Position numbers and translations under genes: made by a program. Shown here in pieces: positions 15,301 through 30,300 of a DNA stretch of 64,000 bases; the stretch's first letter is position 1, and each line of letters begins with the position of its first letter. Source of the DNA: Nipponacmea schrenckii (lineage: Eukaryota > Mollusca > Gastropoda > Lottiidae); NCBI GenBank assembly GCA_030562195.1, contig CM060200.1:35967468-36031467 (forward strand). The letters run 5' to 3'. The notes under the pieces were generated by a model. It saw only the letters and a program-made list of their open reading frames with translations, did not search any database and was not told where the DNA came from.

Positions 15301-18300
15301 GGTATGCTGTGCTGGATAAATTTGAAATTTGTCATGTCAGCTTACTAAAAAAAAAAGAGCTTTTATGAAGTCATACGCGAAAAATTGGTTTATAGTCTCT
15401 GCAAAGACTTAAAGAAATAAGTGCAAATAATTCCAACTTATTGAACCAATGACCATAATTATAAATTGTAAAATCAACGTCGTTTTACGAGTTATGATAA
15501 AACCATTTTTGGTCACAATCCGTTTGGCTTTGTTGGTATTGTTTGTTTTCTTGGTAGACTAACCAAGGATTAGTTAACTAGCCCGGGTAAAATGCTTGCA
15601 AACAGTTCTCTTTTAAGTACAATGAGATAAAGAAATCCACAGCCTACTATGAAGTGAAAAATAGGAAATGAATATGGCCAGGTTGTATTGATCACGGAAA
15701 AAAAGAATTGTGTTTTAAATATGGTCAGGTGTTCGGACTACTCCGTAATAAATTTGTCGAGTAAGCTGGATGGGTTTTTGTAACACTGAATGGGTATATA
15801 TCCCCTACACAAGTTATATACAGGCTACCTGCCATACTGTACTTAAATAGCTTTTATAGCCCATAAAATAAAATAAATAATAGCCTTATTCACGATATTC
15901 TTTGTTTATTATCCATGGTGGATGTTTTGCAATGTATGATAGTAATAGACTAAATTTCCCTTTCCCACTGTTAGGATCCATTGTTCAACTTTCATTGTCC
16001 ATTATCACCTTTCAATGTTCATCAGTGTTCATCATCACTTGTCATTGTTAATCATTGTTCACTATGAACTTTTATTGCATACCATCTCTAGACATTGCAG
16101 TTAATGATGTCTTAATTTATTTATATGCCTTCTGAATATGTTAACCATTTCTTATCACATTCTGGTTTGTGCAGAATAAGTTTTTAAAACAAAAAATTGA
16201 CAAAATGTGTACAGGTATTTTATAGACCAACCCGATGCCTTATAAAAAAGGCGTTTATATATTATGCAAAATAATAAGACTATACATGCTGTATAGTGAA
16301 CTATGGTTCTCACATGAAAATAACACATAACCATACATATAGTTTTGTGTGTAGGCCCTACAGGTCGAACACGATTTCTTAAAAACTTTATACTGAAATA
16401 TCCAGTTAAATAAAAAACAAATGTTAAGAGGCCACTTGGAACAAGAATCTTGTACCCTCAGTCCGTCATACAGCATATCAAGGAAAAAACATGTTCAGTG
16501 TTTTAGTAAGCAAAGTAATTTGGCATTTTCTGAAGGAGTCGGGTGTATTATTTCCATATTTAACAGCATAAAAACCAAGTTTCGAACAAATGTGAATGGA
16601 CTTGAAGCAACTTGGCATTTCTATCGAAGTGGGAGTGAAAAGGGGATTAAATTCTCAATAGGGGCTTGAATGGTGTCCATATTCCCCAATGGACAAATCC
16701 CCCCCCCCCTACAACCCCATCCCCCTTAGGCTACTGTTTAAGGAATGCTTTTCATTTTAATCTGCAAAACTTAATCTTGCTGAATAGGCCTATCACTTAA
16801 TCGACTTTCAAATGTCGTGCAAAGCAGCATTTTATTCTACGTAAACGTTTTTATGTCATGGGTATTTAATCAATATTAACTGCTTTAATTAAAGCCGAAG
16901 GGGTGATATTTATCTTATTGAGACATTCAGGATGAAAACGTAACCTAATTGATGAGTCAAAAAATTATATTTATTCTTATGAAACATTAGATGGGGTAGG
17001 GGAAATAGTATGCACCACTGTATTGACATGGGGGGGGGGGGGTTGGGTGTCCTGAGGGCATACCCATTTAAAATGATAAGAAATTCGAGAATGTGAGAAT
17101 GTGATGCAAAGTTTCAGTTCTTAGAATCATTCCTCTTCCACCTACCTGTAAAACAAAAACCATACATTAGATACAATCACAGAATAATTCAAAAAAAGTG
17201 GTAGGGTGCCATAGACATTTAGGTTTTAGAGGCTCGTCTTTGCTTTAATAATCTTTAAGATCAAAGAGATAAATTTGCAGTCTACGATGTAGGTATTGCA
17301 TTTGAATGCGTGAAACCGTTAGAATGGTATCAAACGTGCTGTGGAATTATATTGGTCCTTTAATGAAATTCGCGCACCTGTCGCTTACCTGACTCGTATA
17401 CAGGTACTTCATTATTATGGCGGCATGATTTAAAACACGTATTAACAATTTGAAGAATAAATGCCTAAAGTAGAAGTTCAAGTGTTTTTCATAAGGCAGA
17501 GAATTTAAATCCCCTTGGTCATTGTATTTTGTTAAAACAATGTGGACCCTAAAGCTATTTGATCTCGATTTGTTATTCATCTACACACACCTTGACCCCA
17601 TAACGATACTAGTGACCTCTAGCGGAATGCTACAACTCTTGGTAGACTGTGATGTCACATCTTTCCATATTTTAATCTTAGTATTTTCGCAATGGAGTAG
17701 CGTTCCATGTTTTTAAACAGGATAGACAATCAGTGAGTAGGCAATTATTTTATTTCAGGGTGATTTAGATCTTCATAGAATTATAAATGTTCGTCGAAAA
17801 ACAAACTTTCAAGCGTCCTGACCCACATTAGTTTGAATCAACAACTGCAATGGCGGCCGCCATGTTTTCCCTGTAACGTTGATTGATCGGCCGGGTATGC
17901 CGGATTTTGAGTTAATTTACTATAATAATAAGACACATTTTGTCATTCTGTTAATTGGAAATGAATGAGCTTACTAATTTCATTAACTGTTGATATAATT
18001 AATTGACTTTGATTTGTGCATACTGGAAATATTAACAGAATTCTCAGAGGAGTAAAACTAAAAGATGGGGAGGGGCAATACTATAATAGTTGCCTACTTA
18101 CTATTTGCCTAAGAAGGATACATTTGTTAATTAAGGTTTAAAGTGATTGATTATTAGATAATGCAATGATAGGAATTTATTGATTTATTTTTTCTGTCAT
18201 TATAATGTCTATATTATGAGACATTTATGATGATCTCATGTTAGGATGACAATACCAGTAAATAGGAAATGTGGGTGTGGTAGTAGATATGTCATGTAGG

Positions 18301-21300
18301 CCTATTTCAAGGATGGAGGTTTGACCAATGTGTTGTAAAAGGAAAAGGTTGGGTAAAGTTATACTAGGTATACAAGACAATATTGAAATGAATTAGCCCT
18401 AAGTTGTTGGTTTTGGGATTTAAGGTCAACTATGAGTATTAGTCTTTCTTATTATTTACCATATTTATTTGTCTCAAACTATTTTTTATTAATATTTCAA
18501 TTTGAAGATATTGGCCAAGGGACGAAGCCAATAGAATTCTCACCTTTAGACATATTCTTATATCTTTATTATGATAAATTTGACCTTATATGGGGATTTT
18601 TATTATCACAACATTTTTCTTTTTCATAAAATTATTCAATATGTCCTACAAGGTCATTAAACGTGTCTAAAATGGGGTTTCTGACTTTCGTGCTTGCATA
18701 AATTTTGAGTCAAGATAAGGTTTATGATTCATATTCATGCAATTATGACCTCAATGTTTACTTTGATATCTTTCAGACAAATTCTAGAAGTCCAAATAAA
18801 AAAATGACAGAAGACAAGAAATCCCCCAAAAAGACGGCGACAAGATCGTCCAAGAACTCAACATGTACAGTTGTGTTATTAGATGGTGAAAATATAGAAA
18901 TTGATATACCTGTAAGTAAAGCGTGAAATAATAACCTCCATTAAAAAAAACTGTCCTGACGTTGATTGCATATTTGAAACAGCTGTCAATACAATTAGAT
19001 ATGCTCTATTCTTTGCACTCGGAAAGTTTGCAATGTAGAGTATTCTGTATTCTGTTTCAGTGGATTCAATTATTCTGCTCCAGTTTAAAAGATAAAGCTA
19101 GGTCTCTAGTGGAATAGCAGAATGAGATGAGCTTAAACAATTTAGCTTCAGTGTAATACCGGTATATGTTTCATCTGCAAAATGAAATTATTTTGGCTCA
19201 ACTATAAATGTGTTGGCTAAAAACATAAGCAATTAAGATTGATATTACTGAAATATCAGGAGATTATTATTTATCAAAGTAGTTTTATCTGAGTTTCTTA
19301 TCTTATTTCTTGCAGAAAGCAGCAGTGGGTCAAGTGTTATTTGATAGAGTTTGTGATCATTTAGATTTATTAGAAAGAGACTATTTTGGTTTAACCTATC
19401 AAGATGATAAAGTACCTGCCCACATTAAAGTAAGTAAAGGTTATCTACAATCTGAAAACTTGTATGATTTAGTTAAATGAACTCAAATCTTCTTCTAATT
19501 GATCTCTTGGGCACTTTGCTGCCAACCTCTCAAACTATTCATACTCCCTTACCTTTCTATGCTATTGTATACTTTACCAGAAGGAGCAAAGAGTACTCAA
19601 TGGTACACAGAGTATAGTGGTTCATAGAGATCTGTCACTTTGACTGAAATCCTAGTGCATAGTAAAAAAAAAAACTAGTCTCTGGAGCTGCTCAGGTTGC
19701 CCAGGTCCAAAAGAAATGAATAATGTTAAGTCCACTATAAGCCTTTTTGACAAATGGGGATGTCTTAAACATTTTGTATCAAATACATGTAGTAGAATTT
19801 AGAAATATCTTTTTATATTATTCTTTTCTTGCTACAAATCTTAGGCCTCTATCTAACTCTAAATTACTTTATTCTGTATTTTGTACTTTGTAGTTTTGGT
19901 TAAATGTAGAAAAGAAAATATCAAAACAGAAGAAAAGTAAGTAACAGCCTTTTATTTCATATTTTCATCAGCAATAGAGCAGGTGGAAAAGATTCTAGCT
20001 GTTATTCATAGGTGATGTGTTACAGGCTTTGTGTGTGAATTTAACCGTTCAAAATATAAAATTTGAGGTAAACTCGATTGCCTAGCTAATTGGCTCTCAG
20101 TATACACTGTAACACATGGGCCTGTGTTGTTTTTATGACAAATTTTTTATGGTATTTTAGGTGGTGCTTGGGTGTTTGAATTTGCAGTTAAATTTTACCC
20201 ACCAGACCCGACACAATTACAGGAGCATTTAACACGATTTTTAGTTTGTTTACAAATTAGAAGAGACATCCTAAGCGGCAGGTAAGAACAAAAGAAATAG
20301 ATAAACATAAATATGTATGAATACTTTTCTGATCTACATAGATCATGGGCTCCTTAACTTAAAAGTCTTATGTTCATTGTATGACATAAGTACCAGTAGC
20401 TTTTTCTGAATGTAATTACATTTACAAATACTTTTATTGCAAGATTTATTTGTGAAATCAGACCCAAGCCACAGGTGTTAGTTAAATTCTTGTGATCTTT
20501 TTGTCTACAAGAAAACATTTTAAACTGAATATGCAAGAGGCCATGACGACAGTAAAAGAGAAACTGTAAATAATACATTAGAATTGAATGTAACAAACAA
20601 TATCACTGTCTTTATTTCAGATTACCATGTTCATTTATAACCCATGCTATGTTAGGGTCTTATAGTGTACAGGCTGATAAAGGAGATTTTGATCCTAATG
20701 AACATGGAGATGGTTACGATTATATTAAAGATATGCCTTTTGCACCTAATCAGACCCCTGAAATGTTAGAAAAAATAGCAGATTTGCATCGCCAGCACAA
20801 GTAAGGTTCTTTATACCCTGACAGGCGTTTGTGAAAATTTCTAATTGCATGGACTGTACCCCTGTACTACAAATTGTGTAGAATATTCCTCACCAGTTTG
20901 ATGTTTTTCCTTCATTAGATATAAATGTCAATGATTTTCTGGCATAAACCAGTGCAGATGACTATAGTGTTAATTATCTTTTTCTGTACTCTAATTATTT
21001 TATGACTGCTTTGTTATATATTTTTAATCCTGTCATTTTCAACAACTATTCTTGTAATTTTAGAGGTCAAACTCCAGAAGAAGCAGATTTACATTTCTTA
21101 GAAAACGCAAAAAAATTAGCCATGTATGGTGTAGATCTTCATAAAGCAAAGGTAAAACATTTATATTTATCAAATAGGATACACTCGTACATTTTAAAAA
21201 ATAAATGTTATCAAGTTTTCATCTAATTAGACTTAAGAAGACAGACAGTGTCATAAAGTGTGCATTGTTTTATTTTGTGTAATCTTCTAGAGGGTTCTTT

Positions 21301-24300
21301 ATCTTGCACACACTTTAGCACATTTGGCACCAGTTAATTGTTCCAAGGAACCGGATCCTGGATGGACCCTCAGGGAAGAAACTTTGTAACAATTGATTTT
21401 AATTCCAGGATTCTGAAGGTGTAGATATTATGTTAGGTGTATGTGCTAGTGGGTTATTGGTTTATAGAGATAAATTACGTATCAACAGATTCGTCTGGCC
21501 AAAAATTCTTAAAATATCTTATAAAAGGAATAATTTTTATATTAAAATCCGACCATCAGATGTGAGTATTAACTTCAATCATTAGTAGAGGGTTTGTTGT
21601 TTCAAACCTATAAACGCATGTGGGATTCAAGTCAGGTAGCTTCTAAGAGAATCTGATCAATCACTGTATTTAGTGAGACTGTAAGAACCAATGACTGAAT
21701 AATTCAAATTGATTCATTTGCTCATTTTAGACCTGGTCATCTTCCCATATCATATTAATATAATCATAATTTACAATGACAATATGGTAAATAATTATTT
21801 TACTCAATTTCAGTTTGAGAGGTTTGAAAGCACAATTGGTTTTAAACTTGAAACACACAGATTAGCTAAACGTCTGTGGAAAACATGTGTAGAACATCAC
21901 GCTTTCTTCAGGTAAACAATATATCAAACATTCCAGGCCTCTTTTTCACTATTAATTACTGATATTAAGAAGCTGTTTAATCAAATTCAAACCTAGACCT
22001 TTTATTTTCAAAACATATTTGAAGTATGTAACTAGAAGCATGTATGTTTCTTTGATAATTTTGGAATCTTACATTTTGATCTGGTTTTCTTTTTTTCGTG
22101 AAGCTGAGGCCTGGCTAATTTCTTCATCTATGAGTACCTTGTGATCCTTCTTTCTACAAATTTCTTTCATTTCATTTCGACAGTTCATTAAAAAATGTTA
22201 AGCTCTAATTTTATTTTAGGCATGTTCTACCTCGGCGAGCAAGAAAAAAACCTACAATATAGTTTGTCCACAAAATCCAATCACTTTTTAAAATTTTATA
22301 ACCCAATAGATAATCAAAATGACACTGTATATAACAATTTTTATATATTTATATGTTTTATATATTTGGTAATGGATTTTTGGATATTGACCTTTATCAC
22401 CAATATGAACCCCAAATTTTGCACCTTTTTTTTGTAAATCTAAATTTTTATTGTATTTAAATGGAAATTGATTAGGTATCGGGTATGTGGAAAATTAGGC
22501 TAACAAACTGAAAATGGCAAACATATTGAGGTTTTATAGTGGGGGTGTATATGATGTGAACTGAGAATTCTCCATTTTTTCTCGAAATCAAAATAATTCC
22601 CTTTTTTTACCTTTTACTAAGAAGGATATAAGGCCAGGTTTTATTTATTTTCAATTTTCGAAATAAATTTGCCTGAAATTTACTTTATTACCTGGTTATA
22701 TTGGCACTTACTCCACTTATTCTGAAACCCAACTAACTACCTGAGATATTCTGAGTTCATATCACATGGGGTATTTGAAACTAAATATGGGAATGACTTT
22801 GAAAATATAAGAGATTGATTTTGGCAATCATAAAATCATTCTATCATTTGTCTGTCTATTCATCTATTCATCCACTCTTATCAAATATGCAAAATAGGTG
22901 AGTCTTTTCTTCCTCTTTCTTATAAATCTTGTTTTCTTGGCCCCTTAGTTTTATTGTTTCTGAAGCAGAAGATTAGTTCATGTATTAAATTCATTATATA
23001 TAAATGTTACGGGTATATCAGAACCAAATGAATTTTCTTTAGACTGGTTTCAATAAACATTAAAAAAATAGAGATAAATCTGAGGTGCGAAATAAAAGAT
23101 GGTATTCATAGTGTTAAGCGATTGTGGCATATAAACATGATATTAAAGAAATATATTTGGAATTTTATTGTAAATAAGATTCATGGCTTCATGCTTGAAA
23201 ACTTTGCCAAATTCTCTTTTGCCATTACTCCAGATTACTCTAATATTACATACCAAAGCTTTTCTTTCTTTTCTGTAGATAAATATAACAAACATATCTT
23301 TGCTTGTCTTTAAATCATGTCAAACCCTTTTGTCAAGAATTGTTTTCTTACGCAATTTGTTTTGTCTTTGACCACTGATATTATCAACATATTGTTAGCC
23401 AGTAAATGATAAATTTTGTGTATTTGCAGATTAAGGGAGCCAGAACAACCTAAAAACAATGCAGTATTTCCTCGACTTGGTTCCAAGTTTCGTTATTCTG
23501 GAAGAACATTCTATCAAACCAAACACAATACAGCACTCTTGGATCGTAATGAACCATCCTTTGAACGTGTACCTCGCAGAGCAACCTACCATGACAAAAG
23601 TAGAAGTATGGATGAACGTAAGTTAACTTTTGGGGGATATTTATTCCAATACTTATGGCCAACAGAATATACCTAAGCTCTTAGATTGTTAAGGTTGCTA
23701 AAAAGTTTCCTTGTTGTAATGCACCCAATAATATTTTGTAGGAAGTAAAATTCACATCATGCGAAGTATTTACTTCCTTAGAAGTTTCAATGAGTTAATG
23801 TGTAAGAGTTTCCTTGTTGTATACTAAACAGCATGTTCTTAAGTAAATAAGTAGGTTTTTCGTATGATATATAAATTGTTTTTCAGTTGGTCCAAGAAAG
23901 AGTAGAGGGGATGATTATGGTTATAATGCTAATGATGATTACGATACTAAATTACGTAATGATCGCAACCTACGCAATTTCTCTGACAGTGCTGAAAATT
24001 ATGATGATCGATATGCAGATGACAAAAATAAGCGTGACACCCTCCATGGTATACCTACACCATTCCAAGCAGCTGGTATGCATGATGAATTAAAACAATA
24101 TAATCCTGAAGATGAAAAAAGACGATTGAAAGCTGAAGAAGAACGAAGATTACAGAAAGACTATGATGAAGCTTTAGAGAAATCTCGAGGTGGTTACTCA
24201 CCTGATGGTACTCGTTTAGACAGTGCTGAGATGAGATTGGGACCAGGTGGTGATAGAAATAGAAGTTTAGATGATAGTGCTGATATCAGAGATACAGTTC

Positions 24301-27300
24301 ATGGTGACGGGGTCGGTTGAAATATTAGTTTTTTTTAACACTTTGTTTTTTGTCTGCTCTATTCTCTATTAAAGGAATGTTACTCACTCAAATTTTATAC
24401 GTTTTCTGTGGTTTCACTTAATCTGCATGGAATCAATTTTGTTATTTTTACACTAAGTACATTTTGATTCAGAGTCGAATATTATCATTGTAGGCTGCCA
24501 CATTAAATAGGGAAGGATATCCAGAAGATTCTTCACTTGCAGTACAATCTGGTAACCTGACCTCACCTACGGGTAAGCGTACTAAAGAAGAAGAGAAGAA
24601 ATTCAAGGAAGCTGAAAAGGAAAGGAAGAAGAGAGAAAAAGAAGAAGAAAAGAGACGAAAGAAGGAGGAAGAAGAAAGAAAGAAGGCTGAGAAAAAGAAA
24701 GGAAAAGGCAAAGATAAAGAAAAGATTGCTTTAGCTGAACTGAACAAATCTGCAACTGAAGATATCTCTGATAAAATGGTACATTCATTATGTTCAATAT
24801 TTAGATATAAACAAAGCTTTAATACAACAATAATATAAGCGATTTTGGATCCATAAAGAATTATCTATATATATATATGTTAAAGTTGCAAAAAAACAAT
24901 GATATTTTATTCACTGAAATTCACTCTGTCTAGAAATATAGTGAACTGTTTTTGTTTAAAGTTTGAGTCTTCCTCATGTCTACATTTTTTAGAAATTAAG
25001 TTATTAAGTATGTTTTAGGGAAGAGATGATGCTACAGAAAGAGCAAGAGATCCTAATGATCCTGGTTATGCTGGTCTAGACAGGGTATGTACACATTCTT
25101 TTATTAATTTACAACTTGTTATTTTATGTGTATCTATCTATAGTAGACTCTTTACAGTAAATTGAAGTGTGTTTGTTTTGTTATCAATGTGTTTTCTGTG
25201 TACCGGTATCTTGATACAAGTTTTTTCTTTTGCCCACTAATTAATTTCCTATTGTATACAATATTGATATGTATTTTCTTGTATTTATTATTATTATGTG
25301 TATTATCACAGGAGGATATACAAATGGGTGTTACTGTACCAGTTGATACTACTCCAAATAAGGTTAAGACTTACTACCATATTACTCAGGAGGGGTTTCA
25401 CTTAAACTCAAATTACAAAATTACTTGGTTTTATCACAAATTACCCTCAAAATATTTGACTATGAGAATTCGTTTGAATAAGACTGGTTAAAATGTTTTA
25501 TTATGAAATTTTACTCAATTTAATGAAGAAGTACATGTTGGTAGGCCTTAGTTAAAGAATTGATATTTTGATAACTTCTGAATTCATACTTGTTGACAGG
25601 ATGATGATTATGATAAAAATATGAAGAACAAAGGAAAAGATAAAAAACATGATAAAGAAAACGATCATTCTGACAAAAAAAAGAAGGGTGGTCTATTTGG
25701 AAGTGGGAAAAAGAAATCACCGGGCAAAGATTCTAAATCAAAATCACCTGATTCTGATGAAACTGATGACAGTCTGTTGGCAGGTTCACCACAGGTTAAA
25801 AATTTCAGATATTTAGCTTGTTGGGTACTGAATGGTACATTTCAATAGTAGCTTGACAATTAGACATCTTTTTACTCTATTTATTATGTAGACATCAAAC
25901 ACCATAGTTTCTAATGATATAGTTAAGGTAGCATTTCAACATAACAATGTCCTCTCTTTATTTCTCATAGTTCAGATAGTGACAATAAGCACCATAGTTT
26001 CTAAATGATATAGTTCTGGTAGCATTTCAACATAACAATGTCTTCTCTTTATTAGACTCATAGTTCAGATAGTGACAACAAGCACCATAGTTTCTAATGA
26101 TATAATTCTAGTAGCATTTCAAAATAACAATGTCCTCTCTTTATTAGACTCATAGTTCAGATAGTGACAACAAACACCATAGTTTCTAATGATATAGTTC
26201 AGGTAGCATTTCAACATAACAATGTCCTCTCTATTAGACTCATAGTTCAGATAGTTCAATAATCTTCATAGTTTCTGATGATAACCTTTCTTTCTGAACA
26301 TAGAAATAAACATCATAGTTTCTGATGATGATACTGATAGATTAGATATCATTTCAAACTTTTCTTTAACCTCATACTATTTCTATTTTGTAAGTTCTTT
26401 TTGAAGTCGATAAACAGCAGTTTCTAATAATAGTTTAGATGTACCTGTAATTCTTAAAGCTCTTTTTAAACCTTAATCTTTTTCCCAAACGTGAATTGAA
26501 GAAAAAAAAACACCGTAGTTTCTATTTAGTTAAGATTTTAGAAACTCTTAGTTCTTGATCAGTCTTTCTTGCCTTACTATATCTTTTAATGAGTATAAAC
26601 ACTATAGTTTCGAATGATGACAAATCCGATAGTATTTCTATTGATTAGAACTCAGCATTCCAAAACTGTATTTCATCTTTGACAATATCTTTAATTTATT
26701 CAAACAATTAACACCATAGTATCTATTGTTGATAAAACTCCAATACCTTTTCTTTATCTTCAAGTATATTATTATTTATCATACATTTATCTTTGACTAG
26801 AAGCACCATTGGTTGTATTGAAGAGTTTTGCAGGGAGCACTTTAATCTTAACAGTCTCTTTTACATATAATTGTATATCATTCCAGGAATTTATATTTTT
26901 CAATAACATTGTCACAAATGACAGTAACATTTTCAAATAAAGATATATAGTACAATTACGAGATGTCAACAGTCAGCACTATGAAATGTAGTGTTACATG
27001 GAGATTTAGCTTTTACATTTAGACAAAGATATAAGTGCATATTTAGTGGATAATTTCAAAACATAAACTAAACTTTTGTTTTCGGTGGTCAGTGATTGGT
27101 TATTACTAGTATATTGGCTTGACATTTGATCTGAAATGTTCGTACTCTGCCTCAATATCTTTGTCTTATAACAGACCTGGTCAGCCAACCCTCTACCTTG
27201 TATGCATTAACTCCATCTACAGCATGCTATTCCTTCCTCATATAAATCCTTGCTGTATACAGAAATTTGTTTTCCCAAATTTCTCCAAATTTCAAATGGT

Positions 27301-30300
27301 ATTTTTAGTATTATGTACATTTCTGTCTCCCTATGTATAAATTTTAGAAATAATTTTCTGTTTTAGTTATCTTTATTTTAAACACAATCAAGGCTCTATG
27401 CACTTTCTTTAAATTTCTTCCATTTTATTTCAGAGTAATTGTTTTTTTCATATATGATATCTTTGTGTTAGAATTTTGACTCCAAAGCTTAAAATTGCAT
27501 TGATTTTACCTTTTAGCGTTAAGCTTTGCTGGATTTATTTTAAGATATATTCCTTCTGGCGTAAATTTCATCAAAGTCCCTTTTTCAAACCTTGAGACAA
27601 AATATCATAGCAGTATAAATGCAGAGAAAGAGGTTTCATTTAACCTTTGATGTGTTATGTTAATATGCAATATATTCTACTTGGCCCAACATTATATTGA
27701 TTGAAGAGTAATCTACATAATGGTCCCTATGGTATGAAACATAGAAATATAACATATCATTATGGTTATGATCTATTTTCTATAATTATCTAGGGGCATC
27801 TGAATCATTTGCTGCTCTTAGACAAGGAATGAAATTTGAACACTATTATTTAGATACAATTTGAATAATTGTCTTGAAAAATAATGGAATATTGTTTTAT
27901 TCAGGCTTATAATAATAATAATATTAAAGATAAAGATATAGATGATCTGTATTCTAAACCAAAAAAGGTTTATATTTTATATTTATTATATATCTTGTTC
28001 TGTTGGTGATAGATAACCATTCTGATGCATCCAACCTTACAAATATATTGTATAAGCTTATAAATTAATACAATACTAAGTTGTCCTAACAACTTCACAG
28101 GGCATTATATAGTATAGTGGTCATATAGTAGCTATGGTAACATTTCTTTATTCATTCATTCATTTATTCATCCCATGAAAATCTGTCCATTCATCATACC
28201 CTCTTTCACGATCTTATTCACCCTCACATACCAACAATTTTCAAGTACAGTATCTAGTATTAAGTTATTGCTATGAATTTCAGAAAAGTTCAGGTGATAA
28301 AGGAATCAAGTCTAGTATAATGGCTGGTTTATGTGTAGGCAGACCTAAAGAGAAGGAGAAAAAGGTTGATTTATTTGATGAAAATGCTTTAAGCATGAAA
28401 TAATTAACAGATATCGTACATTTTGTATTTCAGTGTTTTGCTACTAAAATGTTTGCAAGTTTTTGAGACCATGCATGTCTGTGTGCTATATAAATGAATT
28501 ACTTTTAAACAAAATTGGATCTTGAGGGGATTTGAAGTAAATAAACTTTGATAGAAGAATGTAGGCATGCTCTTGTCCGACAGTGTATTACACTTCAAAT
28601 TTTCAATGTTGTAAATCCATTGCAAAATTAACTTGCTTTTCTTGGAACTTTTTCAAAAAAAAAAAATGGCAGTTGTATCATCAATGTTTCTTTCAAAATT
28701 AAAGAGTTATGGTGTAAATTTGAATGAAATTCGGAAGAGTAACATTTGTTTATTATTGATGCCTTGTCCTATTTAGTATTGTATTTATATTTCAGAAGAA
28801 TTATGATCAAATTTATTGTGTTGCTTTGGAAAGTTCATAAGGAAATATATGCTTGATATTAGATCTAGTACCCCATAATTATTTATCTATTATTTAAATT
28901 ATCAAAGTTAGTAGTATCCTTCCTGCCAATATAAAATAATGTAACAGGAACTTATTCTCTTTCATACATCTTTTATCTTTAGAATTATTTTTCTATCATA
29001 TTGATTCATTTTATGTGTTAATGAATGTTTGATATTAAAATTAGACAAATCCTTGGAAATGCTGAGCCTAATAACTGGATCTTGAGTCAATATAAGGACA
29101 TGATCGAAGGATTGATCAGTTCTAATTAGGCTTGGCCATTCCTAAATCATTAGTAGAAACTAACAACAGTATAACAAGTTTCTTGTTTTAAGCTTAGATA
29201 ATACAGCCCTTCAAAAAATGAATTTTTAAAGAATTCTTTGTCATACCCTACTTCTGTATCATGGACCTCTTCATCAAACAAACTTCATATTATAATATAT
29301 TCCTTATTAAGAATTTTAGGCATAGTTTATTCTATTTAAAGAGATAGATAGTCCTTAGGTTTACTATTTATTTTTTGATGTAGTGAAGTTGATTATCATT
29401 TTATGTATCAAGGGATCTGTAGTTTTTTTAATTTCACGATTGTCACCTATGACATTTTCTTTTTAAGGTTGATATGCTCTAATTTATTCCATATTGAAAA
29501 TAGAGGAATTGCAGTAGATTTTCTGCATGTTAAGTATCTTGTAATTTGCTTCAACAGTTAAATTTAATTGGTTAATTTAATTTGCAGGCTGGTGTAGGCT
29601 ATGCTGCTGCTGGTGCTGCAGGTGGAGCGTTAGGAGCCAGTGGTCTACTTGCTGCTGGTGGACTTGGTGCTGAAGGTGATGAAACTTTTATTGATAATAA
29701 GATGTCTTTTGAACCAGTAACTCCATCCTCAACTGTAAGTACTCATGTCTGTTGATATTGTTCTATTGTACAAAGTCTTCCTTATACCTTTATTATGGAC
29801 AATACATATTTGAGAATATAGGTGCATCAAATAGCATAGTTATATATTGTTGGCCTGTTAACTCTAGATATTTATATTTATTCTCACTCATATCTTTTCA
29901 GACGCACAAAGCAGGTGGTGCAGCAATGAGAACAGGACTAGACTTAAATGATTCAAGTACCATGCCTTTCTTCCAACCTAATGCTACAAGTACTGTGGGA
30001 CGTAAAGTTCCACCACCTGTACCACCAAAGGGACGCGGAGGTGATGCTGATGATAGACATTCACGAGTAACTACAGACATTGTAAGTACTTACTGTCTTT
30101 TTATTGGGTTCCAATTGATTACATTCCAATTTCAGATATTCAAATACTTTTGTCCTTTAGCATATTTACCAAGAGTTCTGGTACCTGATACATTCTGACT
30201 TCTATACAGGAAAATGATCTGGAGTTATAAATAATTATGAAACTTCTTTTGTTGGTTTAAATCCTGAAACTCTAATTTTTATATTAGAGATATTATGCTG

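Larger units (their letters stand above)
24494..30081 (+). other. EPB41: 4.1 gene: variable spacer, exons 12-19 (all phase 0)
   Basis: Exon 12 has a Lys/Glu-rich helix (residues about 555-605). Exons 13-14 are short acidic pieces. Exon 15 has a basic run [18 protein letters not shown] that could bind membrane, calmodulin or act as an NLS. Exon 17 is basic ([15 protein letters not shown]). Exon 18 is a Gly/Ala-rich hydrophobic stretch. Exon 19 has a proline-rich SH3-ligand-like motif [11 protein letters not shown]. Every exon length is a multiple of three (285, 66, 51, 195, 63, 81, 147, 180). This is the region where 4.1 proteins vary most between species and splice forms. Confidence 0.78.
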
